Source: Aliihoeflea sp. 40Bstr573
GTDB lineage: Bacteria > Pseudomonadota > Alphaproteobacteria > Rhizobiales > Rhizobiaceae
DNA: 64,000 nt
Assembly (NCBI RefSeq): GCF_024105655.1
Contig: NZ_JAAAMH010000004.1
Span: 1-64,000, forward strand
Direction: 5' to 3'
The first letter of the stretch is position 1. Every line of letters begins with the position of its first letter. Shown here one piece after another: positions 8,181-14,441 of the stretch. The notes under the pieces are model-generated. The model saw only the letters and a program-made list of their open reading frames with translations. It had not been told where the DNA came from and did not search any database. The position numbers and the translations under genes were made by a program.

Positions 8181-8316
8181 AGTCGATCGCCCCGTTTGCG
8201 AACAGCGTCCGCGGTGATGACCTCGCGCGGCCCCCGCCCGAGCGTCCGGGCGTCGGGGAGGCGTATCCGTCAGGTGCGTTGAGATTTTGTTGGCGGCAAT
8301 GCCGCATATGCGGGTG

Positions 8317-8343
8317 CACCGCTCCCGCCGGGCGGGAGCGGTG
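8317..8343. terminator. Long inverted repeat after the copper operon
   Basis: A perfect 13-base inverted repeat (CACCGCTCCCGCC at 8317-8329, GGCGGGAGCGGTG at 8331-8343) lies 18 bases past the last copper gene. The loop is minimal and there is no clear T-run, so it may be a weak terminator, an RNA-stabilising hairpin, or a processing point between the structural genes and the regulator pair. Confidence 0.5.
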
Positions 8344-8361
8344 CCACGACGGAAGCGGAGA

Positions 8362-8643
8362 CTACTTCACGTCGGTGATGGTCAGCTTCCCGCGGACGCG
8401 GTCCGCGACGAACTCGATGGCGTCTCCAGCACTCAGTCCGTCCAGAATTGCCGGATCGGCGACGTTGAACACCATCGTCATGGCGGGCATGTCGAGGTTC
8501 TTCAGCTCCTCGTGGACGACGGTGACCTTTTCCTCGTCGGCCTTGACCTCCTTCACGGTCCCCTTGGTGTATTCCTGGGCGACGGCAGGGACGCTCCAGG
8601 CGACGGCGGCGACAGCCGCGGCGATGACGAACTTGGATTTCAT
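8362..8643 (-). CDS. Periplasmic copper-binding protein, CusF-like
   Basis: The protein has 93 residues with a signal peptide (about 1-22, ending VPAVAQ). The mature part is a small OB-fold of the CusF_Ec type: VVHEELKNLDMPAMTMVFNV has the His and the two Met ligands of the metal site. The tryptophan that caps copper in E. coli CusF is replaced by Met, a common variant. It likely carries Cu(I) in the periplasm between the oxidase, the cupredoxin and the efflux system. The start at 8643 is chosen for the signal peptide and the upstream GGAG. It is the last gene of the operon. Confidence 0.85.
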   Translation of the reverse strand: MKSKFVIAAAVAAVAWSVPAVAQEYTKGTVKEVKADEEKVTVVHEELKNLDMPAMTMVFNVADPAILDGLSAGDAIEFVADRVRGKLTITDVK

Positions 8644-8665
8644 TTTTCGTACTCCTTCGTTGCGG

Positions 8666-9145
8666 TTACTTGGCGGACACTTCGACGGCACCGTGCATGC
8701 CGGACTCGTAATGGCCGGGGATCAGGCACGCGAATTCGAACGTGCCCGTGTTCGAGAACGTCCAGACAATCTCGCCGCGCTTGCCCGCTTCGAGGCGGAT
8801 AGCGTTCGGATCGTCGTGCTCCATCTCCGGAAACTTCATCATCAGTTCCCGGTGTTCCGCGTTCTTTTCCTTCTCGTCGAGCACGAACTCATGGTCGAGT
8901 TCGCCCTTGTTCAGGATGCTGAAGCGGACGGTCTGACCCTCCTTCACAGCGAACGAATTGGGCTGGAAAAGCATTTCGCCCTCGTCATTCTCGAACATCG
9001 TGACGTTGATCGTGCGTGTCGCCTTCGCCGCGTCGCCCGGTTTGCCGACCGCCATCTCGTCGTGGCCCCCGGAATGGCCCGGCGAGGCAGCGGCGAAGCC
9101 GGCGGATATCACCAAGAAGGCGGCGGATGCGATAAGTGTCTTCAT
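8666..9145 (-). CDS. Periplasmic cupredoxin-like copper protein
   Basis: The protein has 159 residues with a signal peptide (about 1-20) followed by a His-rich linker SPGHSGGHDE. The blue-copper fold is supported by LDHEFVLD (first His ligand) and FACLIPGHYESGMHG (Cys, His and Met ligands) near the C-terminus, the H-C-H-M set of type 1 copper sites. An insertion rich in His, Met and Glu lies between about residues 90 and 115. Similar proteins accompany CopA-type oxidases and may shuttle electrons or store copper. It is 42 bases after the multicopper oxidase and 22 before the CusF-like gene. Confidence 0.85.
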   Translation of the reverse strand: MKTLIASAAFLVISAGFAAASPGHSGGHDEMAVGKPGDAAKATRTINVTMFENDEGEMLFQPNSFAVKEGQTVRFSILNKGELDHEFVLDEKEKNAEHRELMMKFPEMEHDDPNAIRLEAGKRGEIVWTFSNTGTFEFACLIPGHYESGMHGAVEVSAK

Positions 9146-9187
9146 CGGTATTGTCTCCTGGTTGTTGTAGGAAGTGCTGGTCGCACG

Positions 9188-10555
9188 TCAGCCATGGCCG
9201 CCGTGCCCTGGAGCAGCAGCCGGTTTCGTCGGCGTCTGCGTCTTCGCGTCCGTCGCGCTCGACGCGGCGGGCAGATCGCCCGTCCACTCGTACGCGACGG
9301 TGCCTTCCGGATGCTCGTAGTCGCCCGGATCGGCGTAGTCGTCGGCGGCGATGCCCTCGCGGACTTTCACCACCGAAAACATGCCGCCCATTTCGATCGC
9401 CCCGAACTGACCCCATCCCGTCATCATCGGGATGGTGTTGTCGGGCAGCGGCATCGACATTTCGGCCATGTCGGCCATGCCGGCGGTGCCCATCGGCATG
9501 TATTCCGGCTGCAGGCGGCGGATCATCGGCGTGACGCGCGACTTGTCGACGCCGATGAAGGTCGGGACGTCATGTCCCATGGCGTTCATCGTGTGGTGCG
9601 ACTTGTGACAGTGGATCGCCCAGTCGCCCTCGTAGACCGCGTCGAATTCGTAGGCGCGCATCGCGCCGACGGGTATGTCGATCGACACTTCCGGCCAGCG
9701 CGCCTCCGGCCTTGTCCAGCCGCCGTCCGTGCACGTGACCTCGAAGTCGTAGCCGTGCATGTGGATCGGGTGGTTGGTCATCGTCAGGTTCCCGACCCGC
9801 ACCCGCACCCGGTCGTTCTTCGAAACGACCAAAGGATCGATGTCGGGAAAGATCCGGCTGTTCCAACACCACATGTTGAAGTCCGTCATCTCCATGACCC
9901 TGGGGACATAGGAACCCGGCTCGATGTCGAACGCGTTGAGCAGGAAGACGAAGTCGCGGTCGACCCGCATGAACTGCGGGTCCTTCGGATGGATGACGAA
10001 AAAGCCCATCATGCCCATCGCCATCTGCACCATTTCGTCCCCGTGCGGGTGGTACATGAACGTCCCGCTCTTCACGAGATCGAACTCGTAGACGAAGGTC
10101 TTGCCCGCCGGGATGGGCGGCTGCGTGAGACCCGCCACCCCGTCCATGCCGCAGGGAAGGATCATGCCGTGCCAATGGATGGTCGTGTGTTCCGGCAGCT
10201 TGTTGGTGACGAAAATGCGGACCCGGTCGCCTTCGACAGCCTCGATCGTCGGCCCAGGCGATTGGCCGTTATAGCCCCAAAGATAGGCGATCATGCCTTC
10301 GCCCATCTCGCGCTCGACGGGTTCGGCGACGAGATGGAACTCCTTGACGCCGTTGTTCATCCGGTGTGGCAACGTCCATCCGTTGAGGGTGACGACCGGC
10401 TGGTAGTCCGGACCCGAGGTCGGGACCAGGGGCGGCTGCGTCGAGGCGCTTTCCATCGTCGGCGCGTCGGGCAGGCCCATGGCCGAAGTCTTGGTCCAGG
10501 CGGCGGCCCCGACGATGGTCGCGCCGGCACCGAGCAACTGTCTGCGATTAAGCAT
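9188..10555 (-). CDS. Multicopper oxidase, CopA/PcoA-like, Tat-exported
   Basis: The protein has 455 residues. A twin-arginine signal (MLNRRQLLGAGATIVG) sends it folded to the periplasm. Copper-ligand motifs appear in order: HWHG (about residue 132) and HPHG (about 168), then NHPIHMHG (about 264) and WAIHCHKSHH (about 316), together building the type 1 and trinuclear sites. A Met-rich tail (from about 345, MPMGTAGMADMAEMSMP) probably binds extra Cu(I). It oxidises Cu(I) to less toxic Cu(II). At about 455 residues it is shorter than PcoA (about 600). It is the core of the minus-strand operon, 15 bases after the TolC gene. Confidence 0.9.
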   Translation of the reverse strand: MLNRRQLLGAGATIVGAAAWTKTSAMGLPDAPTMESASTQPPLVPTSGPDYQPVVTLNGWTLPHRMNNGVKEFHLVAEPVEREMGEGMIAYLWGYNGQSPGPTIEAVEGDRVRIFVTNKLPEHTTIHWHGMILPCGMDGVAGLTQPPIPAGKTFVYEFDLVKSGTFMYHPHGDEMVQMAMGMMGFFVIHPKDPQFMRVDRDFVFLLNAFDIEPGSYVPRVMEMTDFNMWCWNSRIFPDIDPLVVSKNDRVRVRVGNLTMTNHPIHMHGYDFEVTCTDGGWTRPEARWPEVSIDIPVGAMRAYEFDAVYEGDWAIHCHKSHHTMNAMGHDVPTFIGVDKSRVTPMIRRLQPEYMPMGTAGMADMAEMSMPLPDNTIPMMTGWGQFGAIEMGGMFSVVKVREGIAADDYADPGDYEHPEGTVAYEWTGDLPAASSATDAKTQTPTKPAAAPGHGGHG

Positions 10556-10569
10556 CGTAATATCCTTTC

Positions 10570-12051
10570 TCAGTGTCCGGCCGCTTCGCCAGCGTCGGCG
10601 ACCGCGGCCGCTTCTCCGCCGCCGCCGGTCGCGCCGCCGGACCGGCCCCCGTAGATGGTCGGCGCGAGATTGGCCTCCGCGAGCCAGAAATCACGCTTGG
10701 CATCGACGGAAAGCAGGACGGAGTCGATCTTGGCCCGGGTGTCGGCCAGCAATTCGAAGGTGCTGGTGATCATGCCGTTGTAGGTCAGCAGGGCTTCTTC
10801 CTCGATCGTCGTGCGGAGGGGCAGGACGTTGTTCCTGTAGTGGCGGGCGATATCGTAGGTCGACTTGTACTCGTCATAGGCCGTGCGGGCTTCGGACCGG
10901 ACGTTGACCGCCTTCTCGGCTAGGCGGTTGGCTGCCCCCATATATTCGAGTTCTGCGCGCCGCATCCGAGCCTTGCCGCTATCGAAAATCGGGATGGCAA
11001 ATTCGACCTCTAGATCCAAATTCGGGGTCACGGAGATATCGCGGTCGCCGTCCTCAATTTCGCCCTCGACTTCCAGTCCCGCCACCAGGGCGATGTCGGT
11101 TTCATACCTCGTGGCTTCGGTTAGCCCGTACTGCTTCGCCAGCGCCTCGAGATCCAAGGCAGCCGCCTTCAGATCGGCCCGGTGGCCCAAGGCGTCGGTT
11201 TCGATAGTCTCGACCCGGGCGAGCGTCTTCGGCAACGAGGGCAGCTGGTTCGGTACCTCGTATTCGATGTCCGACCCCCAAAGTCCCATAAGGCGGGTGA
11301 GCTCGGCCTTGGCGGTTCGGGCGGCAAGTCTCGCGCGCGCTGTTTCGCCCGCCAGCTCCGCGTTGAAGACGTGCTCCCGAGCTTGGCCGGACTTGTTGAG
11401 CGCCCCGCTTTCGCCGAGCCTGGCTGCCAGTTCCGACGCGGCGTCGGCCGCCGCCCGGGCTTGATTCAGATATGCGACTCGCTCCCAGGCAGAGGCGGCC
11501 TCGATCCATGCGCGCCTCGTCTCGGCGGCCAGCGACAACGTCGCCACCGCAGCGTCGAGTTGCGCCTTGCGAAAGCGCGTGTCGGCGATGTCGATGCGCC
11601 GGTCCCGCGTGACGAGCGCGAAAATGTTGTTGACGATCATCCCTTCGAGCGCGCGGAAGGCACCGAGCTCCGGCGATCCGATTCCCAGCACTCCGATCGA
11701 AGCCGTCGGGTTGACGAACATCGTTTCCTGCCAAGCATCGGTCGCCGACAGCCCGAGTTCCGCATAGGCGGCCTGCAGGCCCCTGTTGTTCAGGAGGGCG
11801 ACCTGAACGGCGGTATCAGCGCCGACGGTCTTGCCTTGAACCATGCCCCGAACCTGGGAGGTGATCGCATCGGCCGTCTGTCTGTCCTGGACCCATACGG
11901 CATTTTTGCCGGTCGCCACCCGGGTTGCCGCCTGAACCGTTCCGAACCCCGCGAGTGATTCGCCGTACAAGGCCTCTTGCGCAGTCGCCGCACACCCGCC
12001 GATGAAGAGCGGTAGCGCCAAGATCGAAGCGTTTCTCGCAATGCGGTTCAT
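10570..12051 (-). CDS. TolC-family outer membrane efflux lipoprotein
   Basis: The protein has 493 residues. The N-terminus is a lipoprotein signal with the lipobox LFIGGCAAT (Cys near residue 19), as in CusC-like outer membrane factors. Long amphipathic helices rich in Ala, Glu and Arg form two outer-membrane-efflux repeats (about 80-290 and 300-470). The C-terminal 25 residues are rich in Gly, Ala and Glu. No RND pump or membrane fusion protein is in the window, so its partner is unknown. The start overlaps the stop of the upstream lipoprotein gene (12048-12051), showing coupling. Confidence 0.85.
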   Translation of the reverse strand: MNRIARNASILALPLFIGGCAATAQEALYGESLAGFGTVQAATRVATGKNAVWVQDRQTADAITSQVRGMVQGKTVGADTAVQVALLNNRGLQAAYAELGLSATDAWQETMFVNPTASIGVLGIGSPELGAFRALEGMIVNNIFALVTRDRRIDIADTRFRKAQLDAAVATLSLAAETRRAWIEAASAWERVAYLNQARAAADAASELAARLGESGALNKSGQAREHVFNAELAGETARARLAARTAKAELTRLMGLWGSDIEYEVPNQLPSLPKTLARVETIETDALGHRADLKAAALDLEALAKQYGLTEATRYETDIALVAGLEVEGEIEDGDRDISVTPNLDLEVEFAIPIFDSGKARMRRAELEYMGAANRLAEKAVNVRSEARTAYDEYKSTYDIARHYRNNVLPLRTTIEEEALLTYNGMITSTFELLADTRAKIDSVLLSVDAKRDFWLAEANLAPTIYGGRSGGATGGGGEAAAVADAGEAAGH

Positions 12052-12269
12052 TGGCCGCCTCCCGGCCGTTGGGCATCGTTCTGCTGCCGCCAAGGGCGCG
12101 GCTCGACGGGGACCCGATGCGTGTAGGCACCGATCGGGTTGTGATGATGGAGGCGGCTCGCCTCATAGGGCAGTGCGGGCGAACGCGTCGGTGTGACGTC
12201 GGCCGGCAATGTCGCCGCGCAGCCGCCCACGAATAGCGGTAGCGCGACCATCGAAACGGTCTTGTTCAT
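12048..12269 (-). CDS. Small lipoprotein preceding the TolC gene
   Basis: The protein has 73 residues. Its signal and lipobox ALPLFVGGCAAT are almost the same as in the following TolC-family protein (ALPLFIGGCAAT). This suggests that the 5' end of one gene was copied to make the other. The mature 55 residues are Pro/His-rich (LHHHNPIGAYTHRVP) and may bind metal. The stop overlaps the TolC start. No family is recognised. The start at 12269 gives the complete signal peptide. Confidence 0.7.
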   Translation of the reverse strand: MNKTVSMVALPLFVGGCAATLPADVTPTRSPALPYEASRLHHHNPIGAYTHRVPVEPRPWRQQNDAQRPGGGQ

Positions 12270-12353
12270 GTGAATTACCTGATCTTTGAATTCGACGAGC
12301 GCCGACCGCTGGCGGATTCCCGGCGGTCACGGCCTCAAAAGGCTGAATTCAGG

Positions 12354-12755
12354 TCAGGCGTTTGGAGGACGATGCGGCAGAACCCACTCGCCGGGCCCGA
12401 CGTCAGCGTCGAGCACGTCATGCGAGACACTCACCGGCTCCCGCGATGCCAATGCGTAGGTGGGAACGATGCAAGCGACGCCCATGCAGAACAGGTCACA
12501 GCACTTGTCGGCCAACTTGACCGGACCGGATCCTGCCTCTGAGTCGGTTGCGGCTTCGGCTTCGGGATGATGCTCGTGCGCGGCCGCCTCGTGGCCGCCG
12601 GCGTCCATAGACATGGCGGCATGGTGGTCTGGACTTGCGGACGGGCCGCCCGCTGATGCGGCCTGGGCGTACGGACCGACCAGAAGCACGAACGCGACCA
12701 GCAACTTCGTTGCAAGCCGTAGGACGCGTGTCGATATCCAGCGCGATTCATCCAT
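12354..12755 (-). CDS. Exported Cys/His/Met-rich protein, first gene of the copper operon
   Basis: The protein has 133 residues. A signal or anchor helix lies at about residues 12-33 (LATKLLVAFVLLVGPYAQAA). A His/Met-rich stretch follows (DHHAAMSMDAGGHEAAAHEHH), then a Cys cluster CCDLFCMGVAC near residue 85. These suggest metal binding in the periplasm or membrane. It begins 50 bases after cop-box 3, so it is likely the first product of the copper-induced operon running to 8362. An 84-base gap separates it from the small lipoprotein gene. I do not recognise the family. Confidence 0.7.
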   Translation of the reverse strand: MDESRWISTRVLRLATKLLVAFVLLVGPYAQAASAGGPSASPDHHAAMSMDAGGHEAAAHEHHPEAEAATDSEAGSGPVKLADKCCDLFCMGVACIVPTYALASREPVSVSHDVLDADVGPGEWVLPHRPPNA

Positions 12756-12804
12756 GTTCTGATGCTATGCGCGAAGCCCCGTTGATGGTCAAGTGCACGG
12801 TTCT

Positions 12805-12818
12805 TTACAATTTTGTAA
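12805..12818 (-). promoter_or_regulatory. Cop-box operator 3, before the copper operon
   Basis: TTACAATTTTGTAA is a TTACA-N4-TGTAA dyad 50 bases upstream of the first gene of the minus-strand copper operon. That spacing suits activation by an OmpR-type regulator. Its left arm also supplies the TAA stop codon of the gene just upstream (12805-12999). Confidence 0.75.
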
Positions 12819-12999
12819 GCTGGGCGACCGCAAGGGGGCCGCCCGCCTCCGGCGGCGAACTAAACCGTTGCCGCCGGGGCTCGGTCATGGTGAACATGAC
12901 AACATACATGACGATGAGGCTGAGGGCCATGTTGACCCCAAGCATCAGGTAGGGCCGTGAGTGGCCGGAATGGCCCTTGGAATGCGAATCGTTGTGCAT
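12805..12999 (-). CDS. Small His-rich membrane protein, probably a truncated DUF305-cluster protein
   Basis: The protein has 64 residues. The start MHNDSHSKGHSGHSRPYLML gives a His-rich cytoplasmic or periplasmic head, followed by one TM helix NMALSLIVMYVVMFTM. Similar heads and helices occur in small membrane proteins of copper clusters, which usually continue for longer. After VMFTM the remaining 24 residues look like random read-through, and the stop codon is the left arm of cop-box 3. This suggests that its 3' end was replaced by the promoter of the next operon. It lies 19 bases after the glutaredoxin fusion gene. Confidence 0.6.
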   Translation of the reverse strand: MHNDSHSKGHSGHSRPYLMLGVNMALSLIVMYVVMFTMTEPRRQRFSSPPEAGGPLAVAQLTKL

Positions 13000-13018
13000 G
13001 TTGCCTGTTCTCCGTAGC

Positions 13019-13786
13019 TCAGTGGCCAAGGCCCATGCCCATTGGCTTCAAAAGCATCCATACCGCCATGGCGACCATCATCAGGTTCTCCGTCAGCGAG
13101 ACGAAGCCGAGCGGAACATTGCTGTCGCCGCCGACGCAGGCGCACTTCAATTCCCGCTTGTCGACATAGACGGCCTTGAATACGGAAACCGCGCCAATCG
13201 TGCCGATGAACAAGGCAACCGGGATCGATAGCCACATCAGCGCTCCCGCGATCATCAACACGCCTGCCAGCCCTTCGGCGAACGGATAGACATAGGCGTA
13301 GCGGACCCAGCGTTGCGCCAGAAGGTCGTAGTTGAGAAACATGGTCGCAAAGCCGTCGACGTCCTTCAGCTTCTGTAGCGCGAGAAGACACATGGCGATG
13401 GCGATAAACCACTCGCCCGCAGCGACGGTGAACAGGTTGCCGAACGCCGCCCAGCTCGCCGCCAAGGCCATCAAGGCGGCCATAGCGAACAGGGCGATGA
13501 CCGGTTTGTAGGTGACCGCGTCTTTGTCCTTCGTCTCCTTGCCGAAATAGGCGCGCAGATCATCATATCCGCCGACGCGCACTCCCTCGATGAAGGTCTG
13601 CGGCGTCGTATCCACACCATGTTTGGCCTTGAACGCGTCGATCTCGTCGCGGGAGGTCAACTGGTGATCCTCGACCTCGTAACCTTCGCGCTTCAGGAGG
13701 TCGAGCGTCTTCAAACCCCACGGACAGGTATGTTCCGGAGTGACCATGCGATATAGGTCCGCTCGTTTCGTTCGTCTGACATCCAT
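13019..13786 (-). CDS. Glutaredoxin-like/MauE-like membrane fusion protein
   Basis: The protein has 255 residues. The first 85 form a glutaredoxin-like domain (YRMVTPEHTCPWGLKTLDLL, later TTPQTFIEGVRVGGYDDL); the active site is CPWG, with only one cysteine. About residues 95-250 form four or more TM helices of MauE/DoxX type, with a conserved Cys pair in ELKCACVGG. Such fusions may move electrons across the membrane to keep periplasmic copper proteins reduced. The start at 13786 is preferred because AAGGAAGG lies about eight bases before it; ATG at 13792 is also possible. Confidence 0.75.
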   Translation of the reverse strand: MDVRRTKRADLYRMVTPEHTCPWGLKTLDLLKREGYEVEDHQLTSRDEIDAFKAKHGVDTTPQTFIEGVRVGGYDDLRAYFGKETKDKDAVTYKPVIALFAMAALMALAASWAAFGNLFTVAAGEWFIAIAMCLLALQKLKDVDGFATMFLNYDLLAQRWVRYAYVYPFAEGLAGVLMIAGALMWLSIPVALFIGTIGAVSVFKAVYVDKRELKCACVGGDSNVPLGFVSLTENLMMVAMAVWMLLKPMGMGLGH

Positions 13787-13881
13787 TGCCATTCCCTTCC
13801 TTGTACGAGATTGGCCGAAGCTGCGACTTTCCCAAACGAACGTTTCCGATCCCGGCCGCAATTTCGTGCCGACTGCGCCCT

Positions 13882-14043
13882 TCATTCCACGCCGACCGGA
13901 GCGCCAGGTTGGGCGCTGCCGTGAACGGCATGTCCTGGCGCAGCGTCGGGCCCCATAGGCTCGCCGATCTGGCTCTGGGCGTAGGCGAGGCCTGCGGCTG
14001 CAACGAGGGAGGCCGCGATGAAGATGGGGGTCAACTTGTCCAT
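13882..14043 (-). CDS. Small secreted protein (53 residues) between CopZ and the glutaredoxin fusion
   Basis: The reading frame begins [20 protein letters not shown] and continues [11 protein letters not shown], a convincing signal peptide with cleavage after AYA. The mature peptide is about 30 residues, rich in Gly, Pro, Ala and His. It starts 11 bases after copZ ends, on the same strand, so it belongs to that operon. No family is recognised; its size and place suggest a copper-related periplasmic peptide. Confidence 0.6.
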   Translation of the reverse strand: MDKLTPIFIAASLVAAAGLAYAQSQIGEPMGPDAAPGHAVHGSAQPGAPVGVE

Positions 14044-14054
14044 CGCGCCCTTCG

Positions 14055-14249
14055 TCAAAATGGTTGGGCCGGGTAACCGGCGTCGGCCAATGCGCGTTCG
14101 ATCGCGGGGCCGCTGGCCGTGGTCTCGATCTTTACGGTCCTGGCCGCCGTGTCGGCCTCAACACTGGCTGCCGGATCCATCGCTGTGACGGTTGCCGTCA
14201 CAGTCTTCACGCACCCGCCGCAGGCCATCTTCTCGATCTTGAACTGCAT
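14055..14249 (-). CDS. copZ: Copper chaperone CopZ (HMA domain)
   Basis: The protein has 64 residues and is a single heavy-metal-associated domain. The metal site is [10 protein letters not shown], a CxxC Cu(I) ligand pair near residues 10-13, and the fold ends with [10 protein letters not shown]. It hands Cu(I) to the ATPase CopA and keeps free copper low in the cytoplasm. The start at 14249 follows AGGAGA. The promoter is a CueR-type site at 14292-14314, mirror image of the one for copA. It leads a minus-strand operon with the small secreted protein and the glutaredoxin fusion. Confidence 0.93.
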   Translation of the reverse strand: MQFKIEKMACGGCVKTVTATVTAMDPAASVEADTAARTVKIETTASGPAIERALADAGYPAQPF

Positions 14250-14291
14250 GTCGGTCTCCTTTTTTTTTCCTCGACTAAGAAGGTTTATGCG

Positions 14292-14314
14292 GCTTCCCGC
14301 CGCTGGAAGGTCAA
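14292..14314 (-). promoter_or_regulatory. CueR-type operator and promoter for copZ
   Basis: Read on the minus strand, TTGACC (-35) is followed by a dyad CTTCC-N8-GGAAG and, 19 bases after the -35, by CATAAA (-10). A 19-base spacer holding a CTTCC/GGAAG dyad is the mark of MerR-family CueR promoters. The 23-base site is identical to the one at 14376-14398 in the opposite direction. Confidence 0.8.
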
Positions 14315-14375
14315 CAGACGTCCGGCAAGAAAAGTCGCCATTCGTGATGAAAAAAGTGTCGGCCGGAATGAACGC

Positions 14376-14406
14376 TTGACCTTCCAGCGGCGGGAAGCGC
14401 CATCGT
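14376..14406 (+). promoter_or_regulatory. CueR-type operator and promoter for copA
   Basis: TTGACC (14376-14381) is separated by 19 bases from CATCGT (14401-14406), and the spacer holds the same CTTCC/GGAAG dyad as the copZ promoter. Transcription would start near 14413, just before the ATG at 14415. No cueR gene is found in this window. Confidence 0.8.
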
Positions 14407-14441
14407 TGCCCAAAATGAACTCCACCCAAGGAGAAGCAGTC

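Noticed and set aside
8279-10654. 791-codon open frame on the plus strand
   Set aside because: It lies wholly opposite the CusF-like, cupredoxin and multicopper oxidase genes, has an Arg/His-rich unnatural composition and no domain; it is a GC-driven shadow.
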